Shown: in pieces, positions 10,710-22,689 of the stretch
Numbering within the stretch: position 1 is the first letter of the stretch
Layout: each line of letters begins with the position of its first letter
Assembly (NCBI GenBank): GCA_047967505.1
Contig: CM106538.1
Source: Dipteris shenzhenensis
Taxonomy: Eukaryota > Polypodiophyta > Polypodiopsida > Gleicheniales
Strand: one strand, 5' to 3'
Length of the DNA stretch: 64,000 nucleotides
Made by a program: the position numbers and the translations under genes
Notes under the pieces: model-generated
What the model saw: the letters and a program-made list of their open reading frames with translations, nothing else
Told to the model about the DNA's origin: nothing
Database searches by the model: none

Positions 10710-11957
10710 TTGACCAATAGAAACCAGTTCTTGGTGATATTTAGGACATGAAATACATCAGACAGGTTTTTCTTTTTCCCATCCTCCATAGACAAAGGAA
10801 TTTTACCAATCTGCACAATAGGATGTGCAGTATCATCACCAGTCTCCACAACAAATCCTGGTCTTTCCATTTTCATTGCATCCTGCATCCATTCTCCATG
10901 ACCTGTCATGTGGTTTGATGCACCTGAGTCAACATACCACACATCATTGCTTTCTTCTGCACTTATCACAGAATTGGTCATGTGCTGCACCATAAAAAAA
11001 TGCGCATTTCTGTCATCACCCTGTCTACTAGAGGATGCATAATTGCCTTGCTGCAATTTTCCATTCATAATGTCATTCTGCTTTTTGTAGCAGGTCTTTA
11101 GCCATATGGCCCATTTTACCATAATAGTAGCATTCAACATTGCTGTTTGCATTTTGGCCTCTCTGCCATCCACCATGACCTCTTTGGCTCCCCCTGCCTC
11201 TAGAGTTACCACGTCCTCCTCCATAGGATTGGTTTTCTTGAGTTTGCTGCATATTTTGATTTCTACCACGGCCTCCAGATCGGCCTCCCCTAACTCTGCC
11301 TCTACCTCTTCTAGCATTTGAGTAGAAGACAGTTTCTTTTGAAGTTCCTCCTGAAAAAGATGCACCACCATTTCTCTGCTCTTCAGAAATTAGAAGAGCA
11401 AACAACTCCTCAAAATCAGGAAATTTTTCACGGACTGCAATGGATGTCCGAAACTGTGCATAATCCTTTCCTAGACCATTCAAGGTCACAGAAACTAAAT
11501 CATCATCTTCCACTGGCAACCCAATGGAAGCAAGTGCATCTACAATTTTCTTCACATTCATGTGGTAGTCATTGATGCTCATATTTTCTCTCTGCACATT
11601 GTGCAACTCCTGCTTGAGCTGCATTTTCCTGGCTTGCGTATTTGTGCTGTACATTTTTGCCAAAGTAACCCATGCCTTCTTTGGCGTACTTGCATCCTGA
11701 ATATGCACAATCATAGAATCTGAAATACTAATAGACAGCCATTACATAACTTTTCTAGCTCTCTCATGCCATCCTTTAAATGCCTGCATTTCTTGTTGAT
11801 TGGGAACATTAGGAAGAACTGGTTCTTCTTCATTTCCTGTAATTAACTCCCAATAGCCTTTTCCCATAAGCAAATTCGTCATTCTAAACTTCCATGCTTG
11901 GAAGTTATTCTTGTCAAGCTTTTTAGTGACAATCTATGAAAGAGAATCAAACGCCAT
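10710..11957 (-). pseudogene. Copia gag and protease region (decayed)
   Basis: The likely gag start is the ATG at 11957 (MAFDSLS). The UBN2-type gag segment TLAKMYSTNTQARKMQLKQ lies at 11620-11680. A Gly/Arg-rich stretch follows (GRGRVRGGRSGGRGR). The zinc knuckle has lost two cysteines, reading CYYYGKMGHMAKDLL instead of C-x2-C-x4-H-x4-C. The aspartic protease active site WYVDSGASNHMT is intact near 10920-10950. Gag and protease are separated by frame slips. Confidence 0.8.
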
Positions 11958-12487
11958 TACAGAACACTGCAAAATATTCTATCACTACAAAAAACACAGC
12001 TTCTACCTTACACGGGGAAATCTGCAAAACTGACGAAAGTGGTATTTGACCACACAGTCACTTCCTAGTGATGATTTTGCATCAATAGGCAATAAGGATG
12101 ATTCTGTAACTCCCAGTATCTCTACACATAGGCATACGATGTAATTTTTGTGGCAAATTTTCAGCGACCTATAGAGCAGTGGTCGCACAGCAAAAACAAG
12201 GCCTTTTTCTTGATGCTTGTGGAGAACTTCCGCCTCCAAAACGGGCCCCAAATGGCCTTGAATCATAAAAATAAAGTCATTGAGGGCTTCGCTTAATCCT
12301 ACAGCATATATTGCCCTTCGCCACACCACGAAGGGTGTCTCAATCTGACACAATGCACTCTTCCACTTTCCGGCTGTGTTACCTACAGAGATTTGCTCCC
12401 AAACTCAAAAATGGAAAGCAACACTGGTCCTCTTACCAGGACACCACGAACTTGGTTTGCTTTCTTGAGCTCCTTACCACGAACCAG

Positions 12488-12499
12488 GCTCTAATACCA
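12488..12499 (-). other. Copia primer binding site
   Basis: Minus-strand TGGTATTAGAGC lies immediately inside the LTR. It differs from the usual TGGTATCAGAGC by one base. This fixes the LTR boundary and shows the element is oriented right to left. Confidence 0.75.
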
Positions 12500-12854
12500 T
12501 GTGAAGATAGTGGGAGAGAAGGAAGGAGTCTCACTTGCGGCTTTCTCACATACACAAAGGTGGGGGATAACACAAAGGTGGAGGCTGAAAATAGTTTTTC
12601 TCTTCTTAGTTGTGAAAGCCAAAAGAACTCTAGTACAAAGAAATAAAAGAACCCTATATGTGGGTCTCAAACCAAACTCAGCTAACTAAGGTGGCATACT
12701 AACTAAGCCATGAACTAGAGTACATAAGGATAGCTGTCATCCAGCTATTATTCATTGGCGGTGTACAAACTGCATCGGCAGCTCTAACAAGTCGATGACA
12801 TAAATGCACAATGGTCACCCTGGCATATCACGAGTGGAGTTCGATATCTCAACA
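12500..12854 (-). mobile_element. 5' LTR of the nested copia (355 bp)
   Basis: On the minus strand it starts TGTTGAGATATCG and ends CTATCTTCACA, giving the canonical TG...CA termini. A closely related LTR is found at 42136-42483 in the same orientation. The outer end abuts the L1 coding sequence at 12855. The partner 3' LTR is missing, so target-site duplication cannot be tested. Confidence 0.8.
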
Positions 12855-14920
12855 AAGCCTTATCTATATCAAGGTTCAACACAACAAATTTCCCATTTTG
12901 CATAACCACATGGTCAATCCCTAGCAAAACATTCAACGCTACATCATGGATGTTCCTCCCATGTACGAATCCATACTGTCTGGCATGAATGATCTCACCT
13001 AATATGAATTTAACCATGTTTTCCATTGCTTTGGTCATCAGCTTATACACACAGCTAAGCATCGTAAATGGTCTCCCGTGATCAGGTAGTTATCTATTAG
13101 GATTTTTTGAAATCAATTTTACAACACCAGTATTCAAACTTGAACATAACACCCTTAAACATGCACCAATTGATCAGTGTTGTTATATCCAAGCCACAAT
13201 CATCCCAAAAGTATTGGTAAAATTCAATAGGAATCCCATCAAGTCCAGGGGACTTCCCCCTTGCCATTGTGAAAATTGTAAACTGAATCTCTTCAATAGG
13301 AATCCCATCAAGTCCAGGATACTTTGCCTTTGCCATTCTGAGAACTATAACTTAATCTCTTTAGTAGAGAAATGTCTCAATAAATGAGAAGCTTCATAGG
13401 GCATGACACACCTTTGCACATTGCTTAAAAAGTAGCCAATCTTCTCCTAAAGTACAGTCCCATCGAACACTCACAACCTACAATACTAGACAAATGTTTG
13501 AGAAAAACCTCAGCAATCAAATTTTCAACAATCACTCTATCACCGTCCTCAATTATAACCAAATGTATGTTTTCTCTAGCTCTTTTTTCCTTAAGCGCTT
13601 TGAAAAAGAAAGCAGTAGGCCAATATTTATCTTGTAGCCACTTCAAACCATCTTAGAATCTGCAACATATCTGTTATGCTCAATTGACCTTAAGAAAAGC
13701 TCCATGGAACAAGCATGGAACTAAGTAAAGGGTTCAGCATCTCATCACATGGCATTTCATTGATAGCAGCCAACAAACATGGTCTACCTCACATTGCCTC
13801 TCTTTCTTGATTTCTTAGGAACTTAGACCTAGCTTAACCAAACTCTTTTGCCGTTTGGGTAATAGCTTTGACACACAAATCCCATCCATTAACTCGATTT
13901 GCATTCTCCTTGCTTCTTGCAACCACCATACTCCTAATAAAACCGAGTTAAAGGACTACAATCCCAACAGTGACATGCTTAATTTGAAAGGAATAGGATC
14001 TTTATCTATATAGTTGATATATGCTAGGTTGACTTCCTACTATGGGGAAATGATAAGAGGAAACCACTTCAATTAGCACTTATCCAGCTACTTCTGGCCT
14101 CAGCCACCATCCACCTTCAGAAAGTAGATTCAATCCAACCATGCACCTCTCCATCTTGAATTAGAATGCTTGTTATGGGTAGGTAAAGTCTTTACAAATT
14201 CTACCCAGTCTATGATGCTACAAGAAGAACTGAATAGTTTCCATTTTGTTTTCTCTTGTCCAAGCATAACATTGCCTTCATGTGATCTATTTGACAAATC
14301 ACATACATTGTTCTAGTCACCCAAACAAGCCGCTTGCTTATCGATCAAAAAACCTTCAATATCTACCACAACAAAGCTCTTTGCATTGACATATTCAAAG
14401 CATATAGTGGAATGATATAGATACTATTACTATGTTTGTCAACTTTGACTACTGCTACATACTCACCTTCTTGATCTTTATTCACCAACATAATTGAGTA
14501 GATATAATGTAGTACCACCCTCCTGATATGTGGACAATTATAGATCATCTTAAATCTCAAGACCTTCAGTTTCTCGATAAGGTTATTGCTTGCTTTAAGT
14601 TCTTTCCAAGCCACAAATTCCGCTTCTTCTTCCACACTAATCTTCTAGCTGTGGCTTTTTCCATGTTGTACAAATACCGCTTACATTCCAAGTAATAGTG
14701 ACTAATGAAAATCTTATACTCTTCATCACACTCATTTTAGGAGTCGAAATCCCAATCCATCCCTTCTGCCAGTGGAGCAAATAGATTGACAAAGCTTCAT
14801 CTCCTTGCCTTTCCCTTAGTCACCCATAGAGATTCTCTTTTCTTTGGTCCATCAACACCTCGATCATCTACCTTAGAAGGATCCTTCTAAGCTTTCTTAT
14901 TTGACAAGGGAACTAGATCC
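12855..14920 (-). pseudogene. L1-like ORF2: endonuclease and N-terminal reverse transcriptase
   Basis: Minus strand, from the right. The endonuclease region has a GD-x-NN motif near 14320 and KWKLFSSSCSIIDWVEF near 14220. The linker contains KYWPTAFFFKALKEKRA (13560-13646). RT motifs follow: GKSPGLDGIPIEFYQYFWD at 13197-13260, RQYGFVHGRNIHD near 12960, and LNLDIDKA ending at 12856. The frame carries many stops. A 69-bp tandem duplication at 13225-13362 repeats the PGLDGIPIE codons. The remainder of the RT is at 7202-7777, beyond the copia insertion. Confidence 0.75.
13225..13362. repeat. 69-bp tandem duplication in the L1 RT motif
   Basis: Two units begin CAATAGGAATCCCATCAAGT at 13225 and 13294, a period of 69 bp. 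The second unit has diverged at its right end. A 75-bp copy of the junction between the units reappears at 17086-17160. Confidence 0.85.
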
Positions 14921-14944
14921 ATCTCTTTGTTCCCATACATTTTA

Positions 14945-16048
14945 TCAACTTTGAAATCTACTCACCATCCTTATGTGGCAAATCCTGCTCATGTAGGGTC
15001 TTCTGCACACTAACCTCTTGGATTTCTTGTACACTAAGCTTCGCAACACTAGTACACTTCTAGGCATCAATTTTCCCAATATGTATTTATGAATTTTTTC
15101 TTCCCAATCTATATTTATGCATTCTTTTATTGTCCTCCATGCAATCCTCTTTAAGGCCTGGCAAGTGCTCGAATGCCTGTGCATGTTGATTAGGAAAATC
15201 TTTGGCAAAATGAGTTGATCTACATAAGTAGCATGCATCAGGGAAGTTCCTAAACTTAACCTCAACAAATCCACTCCATCCATTTGATAGCATAAGTTCC
15301 AACACTTTTGGAGGATTCTTCCTCCTATCCTAGAGTAGACACACTCTAGGTGATGACCTTTTATTTTGAACCAATTGAATATACAACACATGTCCCATCA
15401 ATGATGTGATTTTCTCAAGCTCAAACATGAGAAGTTCACTAATGTTGGGAACTGTACCCATACTGGTCATTCATACTACAAAGCCTCTTTGGGTGTGAAA
15501 TTAACACTCCAAGGGATAGCATACACCATATTACCATAGTATCCAAGCGAGCTCGAGACTAACCAATCCCTTTCTTCCACATTTTGGACTGTTGCTTGAA
15601 AAAAGCCCTTGCTAAAGAACTGGCAGTTGACTTGTTTTGATAAAGTAATATTGAACCATAATTCGACTCATATTCTTGAGGCACCCTTCCGAAGAAAACC
15701 ATAAAGGAGCCACTAGCTTGGATCCATGTGTACTTCTTACTTAATTGTTCTGATGACATATCCATAGGCAACTATAGAACCTTGTTGGAATTGGTGTCAC
15801 CTCCCTACATTGACTGCCTCTTATGAATATTGATTTTCTGAAAATCATTCTCTTAAAAAATCAACTAGATCAATGTGCTGAAAATATGCCTTAGCCACCT
15901 CCACACATGAGCTATGACTGCATTTCATATGTGTATCTGCATTCCCACCTATGCATGTCTTCATAGATTTATGAGCTTCATCTTCACTTCGCTCTCTAGT
16001 TAACTCGCCTTCCACCATGCGACACTTATGAGGAGGCATAGCTCTCAT
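14945..16048 (-). pseudogene. L1-like ORF1 (nucleic-acid-binding protein, decayed)
   Basis: Three broken frames on the minus strand (15845-16048, 15559-15771 and 14945-15391) lie upstream of the ORF2 relic, where plant L1 ORF1 belongs. A zinc-knuckle remnant, CYLCRSTHFAKDF, is seen near 15230. The spacing fits C-x2-C-x4-H-x4-C, with the last Cys replaced by Phe. Segment SGSFMVFFGRVPQEYESNYG resembles the N-terminal domain of plant LINE ORF1 proteins. The start at 16048 is only the first available Met. Confidence 0.5.
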
Positions 16049-16240
16049 TTAGTTCCCTCAAAGTTCAAGCTTACCAACTTTAAGATAGGAAAGATTTTTT
16101 CCAAACCTATACTATTAATTTACAAACAAAATGGATGTGGCACCCATCATTCCAAATTCAGCCTAGGTCACAATAACATAGTCTAACCTACCTTGACCTT
16201 ATGCAATCATAGTAGATACTTAATGACAAAATATGAAGAG

Positions 16241-16453
16241 GGGAGAGAAGAAGAGTGGAGATGAGGAGAGAGGGCACATCTAGAGAGCACACCACAAATG
16301 ACTAACTGTATACTAGATTTAGTTGAAAAAATAGAATATATACAAACCCATTTAGGGTTAGGGTTAGGGCATCTAGCCCTTTCTTTTATAGGACTCTATT
16401 GGGTTAGTGCTATGCACATATGATCACGTGATGTTGAGCGTGGACTCTCAACA
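16241..16453 (-). mobile_element. 3' LTR remnant of the second copia (left end approximate)
   Basis: On the minus strand an LTR start TGTTGAGAGTCC at 16453 directly follows a purine-rich tract (16454-16470, TTGATCTTGAAGGAAGG). This is the expected arrangement at the 3' end of the copia at 16454-19770. The left end is not defined. The sequence contains GTTAGGGTTAGGG, which is too short to be telomeric. Confidence 0.45.
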
Positions 16454-16592
16454 CCTTCCTTCAAGATCAACATCATGAAGTAGGCCTTCCCTCAAGATGA
16501 TGGTTATGGGGAATCAAAGAAGGACTGAGCATTACATTCCATCACACCCCTTTAATGGGAATGTCCTTCCTCTTATTCGAACCGAGATCTTG

Positions 16593-16940
16593 TCAGTGTT
16601 TCTCGAAAAGCTCTTTACCGAGTGGTTTGGTAAAAATGTTTGCAACATTCTCTTTGCTATCACAATGCTGCAGTGTGATGCCACCAAGTAACACTCTTTC
16701 TCTGATGAAGTGCTCTCTGACATCAATGTGCTTTGTCCTGGAGTGACATACTGGATTCTTGGCCGATGCCTGAGCCGATTGATTATCACAGTATATTGTA
16801 GTTGGCTTTGACTCATCAAAGTAGTCTATTTCTGACAATAGTCTTCTGAGCCATATAGCTTCACATGCACCTAAAGTGAGTGCTCTATATTTTTCTTCAG
16901 ACGAAGACAAAGAGATAATTGGCTATTTGTTTGACAAACA
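16593..16940 (-). pseudogene. Copia RNase H, C-terminal part
   Basis: The relic reads SLSSSEEKYRALTLGACEAI, then TIYCDNQSAQASAKNP, SRTKHIDVREHFIRE, and the terminal NIFTKPLGKELFE. These are the standard copia RNase H blocks, still open over 105 codons. Confidence 0.8.
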
Positions 16941-17302
16941 TGATATAGCACCTTGACCAAGGAAAAATGCATATACCTGTGTCGATCTCATAGTCTCATG
17001 ATCTCTCGCATAGTCGTTGTCACAATATCCACGCAACTGTAGATGACTTCCTCTGTATTCTATCCCAAACTATCTTGTACCCCCTGCCATTGTGAAAATT
17101 GTAAACTGAATCTCTTCAATAGGAATCCCATCAAGTCCAGGGGACTTTGCCTTTGCCATTGTGATATAGCACCTTGACCAAGGAAAAATGTATATACCTG
17201 TGTCGATCTCCTGGTCTCATGCTCTCTGGCATAGTCACTGTCACAGTATCCATGCAACCGTGGATGACTTCCTCTGTATTTTATCCCAAACTATCTTGTA
17301 CC
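16941..17302. repeat. 141-bp tandem duplication in RNase H separated by an L1-derived patch
   Basis: Two 141-bp units (16941-17081 and 17162-17302) encode the same RNase H segment, GYCDSDYAREHETRRST to LGQGAIS. Between them lie about 80 bp, of which 17086-17160 match 13263-13336 of the L1 ORF2 relic on the same strand. That matching part includes the junction of the L1 tandem units. Insertion of copied sequence from a nearby locus is typical of error-prone double-strand-break repair. Confidence 0.85.
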
Positions 17303-17517
17303 TCTGATCTATCTCAAGACTCTTTTGGCTACATTCTAGTGAGACTATTTTGGATTTTCCATAAACTATGCTAGTGAGCTTACTTCATAGCAAATATCTG
17401 GCCGTCTGAGAGTCAGATATATAAGAGATCCAATGAGCAGCCTATAGTACCTATCATTGACTGTAGACATTCCTGAATATTTAGTAAGCTTCAAACTCTG
17501 TTCCATGGGAGTGGCTG

Positions 17518-18396
17518 CTACAACTTGTATGCTTTGCTTTCTTCACTGCAGTCGACCATGATGCATTTGCGTGACTTCATATCCAATTTTTGACAATGAT
17601 CATCATGTATGTGGGCATATGCTATGCAACCAAATATGCGGAGATGCCCAATGTGTGGCTTGTGTCCAGTGAATGCTTCATAAGGAGTCATACCCTGTAT
17701 GGGTTTGGTAGGAACTCGACTAAGCAAGTAGTTCATAGCACCTATTGCTTTTGCCCAATACTGATTCAAAAGATGCTTTTCAGTAAGCATTTCTCTAGCA
17801 CTGTCTGCTAAAGTCCCATTCTTCCTTTTAGCTCTTGCATTCTGTTGAGGAGTATCGGCACATGTGAATTGTCTTTGTATGCCATGACTTTTGCAAAAGT
17901 TCATGAATGCTAAAGACATGTATTCACCTCCTCTATCTGATCTCATGACTTTGATCTTTCTACCTATTTGGTTTTATATCATGGCTTTGAATCCTTGAAA
18001 TCTGGAAAACACTTCAGATTTCTCTTTCAGATATTAGACCCAACAATATCCGTTGTAGTCATCAATGAAAGCCAAATAGTAAAGTGAACCATTGATGTTG
18101 GGGGTCTGGGCATAACCCCATAGAGTTTGTATGTATCAAATCAAGAATACCTCGTGCATGAGAGGTACTTCTACCAAAATTGGTTTGTTTTGTTTGCCGA
18201 AGCAACATGCTTCACAAATTTTTCCAAGAAATTGTAGCTTAGGAATCCCAATCGCAATATTTTGATTCTTGAGATCTAATAAGTACTCGAAATTAACATG
18301 AACATATCTCTTGTGCCATTTTGAAATTAGTGGCAACTTTTGCAATTGAGCTGAGGTGGCATGCTTCTCTGGTACTATAGCTAGCATTCTGTACAA
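17518..18396 (-). pseudogene. Copia integrase of the second element
   Basis: The core region reads MRSDRGGEYMSLAFMNF, then TPQQNARAKRKNGTL (the usual NG has become NA), then NQYWAKAIGAMNYLLSRVPT and HLRIFGCIAYAHI. Upstream, the zinc-finger part KWHKRYVHVNFEYLLDL and CEACCFGKQNKP is visible. Its second His has become Val in the RYVH context. The frame is broken near 17950-18130. Confidence 0.75.
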
Positions 18397-18422
18397 GCAT
18401 CCTTCCTTGACACCTTTTGCTA

Positions 18423-19760
18423 CTAGCTACATTTTTTGGATTTGTGTTTCGTCATTTGACCTACTGATAAGAGGTTCTTGCTGAGCTTCAGAGCATAGAG
18501 CACATCTTTCACCAATTCTTTCATACCAGTGAAATTGTTTATAGGGATAGCTCCTATCCCTTGAACTAGATTTGGTGTATTATCTATTGTGTAGATGACA
18601 TTCTTTTGACCTTCTAATGGTTTCATCTCTGTGAACCATTCTTGATGATTTGTCATGTGAGATGATGCACCGCTATCGATATACCAAGGATCTTGTTCTG
18701 CCTGGTCGACTTAATAGTTGAAATCCTCTTTTGGATTGAAATGGGTGTCTAGGTACACTGTATTAGTTTGCTGCATTTCCTCACTTGCAAGAAACATATT
18801 CCCATTTTCGTTTGCAAAATGATTGTGACTAAAATGTCCACCACGATGATTTCCTCTGCTGTGAAAATTCCCTCGATTACTATTGGATTAACCGCTTTGG
18901 TCGTAGTGCTTCTTGCAACATATCTCTTTCATAGTGTCCAAACTTATGATAGTATTTGCACTAAATGTTTGACACAGTGGTGGATGCATTCCCTCGTCCT
19001 TGGAATCTTCCTCGATTGGAATGATTTTCTCTTTGCTGATTCTAATGTTGCTAAGGATGATGCTAATGCTGATACTAACTTTGCTAATTTTGTTGCTAAT
19101 GATGACCACTTTTCTGAATGATCTACCTTTGCCTCTACCTTTGCCTCTGCTACTGTTTGAAGCTGTGAATGCCTAATCATTAGAATGACCTTTTTGAGCA
19201 TGAATGGCTTGAGTCCTGAGTTCTCCACCAAGTAGGACTGACTGAAGTTTTTCCAATGTCGGAATTTACTGTTGAATGGCAATACTCTAGACTAGATTCT
19301 CATATCCCTCTCCTAGCGAGGTTCATAGTCTCTCTTACTGTTGCGAGTTGATTGTTGTAGTCTTTGATCCAAAGTACATAAGCATGACGGGTTTCGCTAC
19401 TGTTGCAAAAACTCTGGTTGATTTGGTTTCTCAGTGTGACAATCCTAGATGTGTTCTTGGACTCGTAGAGAGCTGTGAACATATCCCATGCTTCTTTGGA
19501 TGTCTTGATGGTGTTGAGCTATCCTAGCATGACATCTTGCACATTTTGCTTGATCAAATGATATGTGTACTTATCTTTCTTATGCCATTCTGCCTAAGCT
19601 CAGGCAATGGTAGGATCTACTACAGGGGTGGAAACTATTTTTGTAGCTATAGATCTTGATGTAGATCTTGCTACTAATGTTGTCAGGGAGGAGTCTGAAA
19701 TTTTGAGAGTGGATCATTCCATTTCTCACCAAATCTTAGTCCTTATTTCAAATGGATTCC
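18423..19760 (-). pseudogene. Copia gag and protease region of the second element
   Basis: The segment after the protease active site is readable as MTNHQEWFTEMKPLEGQK (18600-18656). A degraded zinc knuckle with FGHYERDM is seen near 18920-18950. UBN2-type gag reads AWDMFTALYESKNTSRIV (19420-19490) and continues to LTTLVARSTSRSIATKIV near 19650. Stops and slips interrupt every part. Confidence 0.65.
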
Positions 19761-19770
19761 TTCAAGGAGC

Positions 19771-21126
19771 AAGAGGTGAGGCATAGTAGATTACACAAGC
19801 AAAGTTGCTATTTTGAAGCCAAGCAAGTCCCAGCTCTCGGTTTGCCAAAGAGCTTCCTAAGGCATCTCACAAACTTTGCACAACCATCCCAGAACAACAA
19901 AGAGGGATCGAATCTTTTGAATATTCACACTCAGTGGGATTTTGCTATCTATGCTTCTCTTTTGTGCCCCACAGAACAAAGGTAGCTCTATGGAAAGCTA
20001 GCCTTTACTTGACTAAAGATTCATAGCATTACCACCAAATTTTGTGGCAAGTTGAACCTTGTCACATATTCCTTTTAAAGCTTTCCAAGAATCATCTTAT
20101 TGAGAAAAGGGCCATAGACATCAAAGGTGTGAAGAAGGCAATGACTGTGCCTGTTGTGATAGTAGTTGGTTCCATTTTACCAAGGATTTCAACTCAACTG
20201 AGACATTTGTTAAGAGGTAGAAGCTTAAACGTGTAGCATTGCGAGGGATTGTTAGAGGAGATATCATCATAAACAAGCTATTTTTAACTTATTTTAGAGC
20301 TTTGTGACTTTCCATTTGACCTTATAAGGGTCTACTCAAGGATGCTAAGATGTCGATAAGGAGCTACTTTGCTTCAAGAGGTGAATTATAGGATTGTGTT
20401 GGTAGTTCTCTCACAGAAAAAGCAGAGATAATTTGATGTATTTTCTGAAAGGGGATATTCAAGTGTTTATCTTGTTGGAAACCAAGAGAGGTTTTTTTAT
20501 AACTTTTGTCAACTTATTTTATGATCTATTGCACGTTGGTTGGCATAGCTCCCATGAGTAGCATGGTGAAAGAATTTGCCATTTAGGGTAGAACTTGTTT
20601 GCAAGGATTAACTTGAAAAATTAGAAAATAGCACCTTGAGACAAGAAAGTGCATGATACCAAAAGCTTTAATGCTCGCTTGATTTGTGGAAATTTCCCAA
20701 ATAGTAAATGCATCTTGGAGAATGCATATGAGGGTTTGAATGCCCACTATTAGAAGTGTTTGATGCCCAAAACAGTAAAATAAATTTCAGATCTTGAAGC
20801 CATGGAAAATGCAACTTTGGGATGCTTTTAAGGGACATTTGATTCCCTAGCATACACATTTACAAAAAGTGAAATTTTCTAGTGTTGTGTTGCTAAATGC
20901 ATGTTTTGATGCCCAAAATTGGCTTGGTGGATGCCCAAAATTGATGCTCTTGGATGTCCAAAAAAAGAGCAAGTTTATAAACTTGTTGCAAAGGGGGGAA
21001 ATCTCAGATTTGGATGCTTTATGCCTCACATAAAGTGAGCAGAATATGGGTTGCAAAAAATTTAGAAAAGTTGGGTGTTGTTGAATTGCATTAGGAGAAA
21101 TTGTATGCATAAAGCTTGGGGAATCA
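19771..21126. other. Unassigned interval with a short internal repeat
   Basis: No gene is supported. Between about 20740 and 20960 a short motif, TGATGCCCAAAA, recurs at least four times in a plus-strand series. The rest is AT-rich and featureless by eye. Confidence 0.5.
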
Positions 21127-22350
21127 AGCATGGTTAAACCCTCTCAAGTTATGCAAATTGTGAGTGAGAAACTCACCATTATAGTCTTTGGTCCCATTGC
21201 ATGGAAAATGTCCTCATGGGACTTTTATTGAGAAGTCAAGGAAGGTGTTGTATTAGATATCAATATGCATCTCAAAAGCTCTCATTCCACATATCAAGCA
21301 GGCCAACACTCTACATGAAGCTTAAGATATAATTTAAAAAATATGTGGTACAACCATCAAAGCAAGAAAATTCAGCTTAAGGAAAGACTCCATGGAAAGT
21401 GGAGAGGAAATAGAAGTATTATAGATCATGTTGCAAAAATTAGGCAAATCACGGTGGAGTTGGCCTCTATCAATTGTAGTGTGGAGGATGATGACTTGGT
21501 GTCTATGACATTGAGTGGATTAGGGCCTTAAGACAAATCTTTGGACACTTCCATCTCTGTGAGAGGTACTGTGCCTGATTTTGAAGTGTTGGTTCCTTTA
21601 TGCATGATGAAAGACGTGAAGCTTAAGGATCAAGTAGTAGTGGAAGAGACAATTTATTCTACCATAGGGGAGGTAGAAGTGATTTAAGAGGGTGTAGTGG
21701 ACCCTCAAGCAGCTATGGAAGAGCCTTATATCCTCATGAACATATGGATAGAAATGAATATGTGCAAAAGAGGCTATTGTTATTTGCAAAGAGTAAGGGG
21801 AAGAGCCCCAAACCATGGAAGAGCCACGGCCACCATGTGCAACAAGCTAGAAATTTCCATTTTTGTGGAAAATATGGTCATTAGAAAGAGATTACTATGC
21901 CAAGGAAAATTCCAAGCATAGGCATCGATATAACAATTATGTTGGCCAAAGGAAGTATGATTATGAGAAAAGGCATGGAGCTCATTCCTTTAGCATGGAG
22001 CATGTTCAGGATGTCAACCCCCTCACAAAGTAATGATTGGTTTGTTGACACAAGTGCCACCAATCATATGACCTACCATGGACAATGGTTTCACTCATAA
22101 AGATAAGATGCCAAATGGTGAGTTTGTGGCTAAGGGGGATGATACCATGCATAATATAATTCACATTGGAGATATTCCATTGGTTGATGGAAATGGTGTT
22201 GAGAACATTTTGGGGGATGGGTTAGTTGTTTCCACCATTACTAAGAATATTTCATCAGTCGTTCAAATGGCTAACCAATATTACCAAGTGAGATTCAATA
22301 AGTTTGGATGCATTGTGAAGGAATTTTACATCAAAATACTTGTTTAAAAT
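21127..22350 (+). pseudogene. Copia gag-protease fragment, third family
   Basis: The plus strand reads QLKERLHGKWRGNRSIIDHV (21366-21425), then SVEDDDLVSMTLSGLG, then the protease-region DDWF-type motif NDWFVDTSATNHMTYHGQWF at about 22025-22090. The usual active-site DSGA has become DTSA. The fragment is collinear with 44085-45245, so both belong to one family. It ends abruptly near 22350, with no integrase or RT. Confidence 0.7.
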
Positions 22351-22689
22351 AAAAACTCTTAAAAAAATAAAATTGGTGCAACCTTGAGCTAAATTCTTAT
22401 AATTAACATCCAATAACTCAAAATTTCTCATTTGTGCTGCAACTCATGGCCATTATATGTTTGCTTTACTATAAATAACATAACTAAAATTACAAATAAA
22501 TTCTGATACTTATGCATGGGCATCCACATTGGAAGACACTACACCATCATTTTTGTTTGTCTCCACCCATATCTGTCCTTGTCTATGATGGGTTGCACAC
22601 CACCCTGCATGATTCTAGGTTGCATTTGATGAGTTGTATATTCTTCTTTGACATTCTGCCCTAAGGACACTAAGGGACACTAAGGACTC
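22351..22689. other. Spacer with a small direct repeat
   Basis: No gene is recognised. At 22664-22730 the phrase GGACACTAAGG plus CTCTTTGAATG occurs twice, just beyond the end of the unrecognised gene relic. Confidence 0.5.

Larger units (their letters stand above)
7763..12854 (-). mobile_element. Ty1/copia retrotransposon nested in an L1-like element, 3' end deleted
   Basis: The element reads right to left: LTR (12500-12854), primer site, leader, gag, protease, integrase, reverse transcriptase, RNase H. The gene order protease-integrase-RT-RNase H is diagnostic of copia. Its left end stops inside RNase H at REKLMVE, where the sequence passes directly into L1 codons. The 3' LTR and the tail of RNase H are therefore missing. 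The right end (TGTTGAG on the minus strand) abuts L1 codons DIDKA. Many stops and frame slips make it non-functional. Its left portion, up to 10574, is part of block B. Confidence 0.85.
16454..19770 (-). mobile_element. Second Ty1/copia element, most of the reverse transcriptase missing
   Basis: The order on the minus strand is gag (about 18840-19760), protease region, GAG-pre-integrase (18136-18396), integrase (17518-17946 and onward), RT C-terminus (about 17300-17515), RNase H (16593-17300). Only the last part of the RT (LIGSLIYLSDS near 17420) remains, so roughly two thirds of the RT domain has been deleted. The family differs from the nested copia at 7763. A rearrangement inside RNase H is listed separately. 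Confidence 0.75.

Noticed and set aside
16346-16368. Interstitial telomere-like TTTAGGG run
   Set aside because: Only about three degenerate units are present, inside an LTR remnant. That is too short to indicate a telomere or a fusion site.
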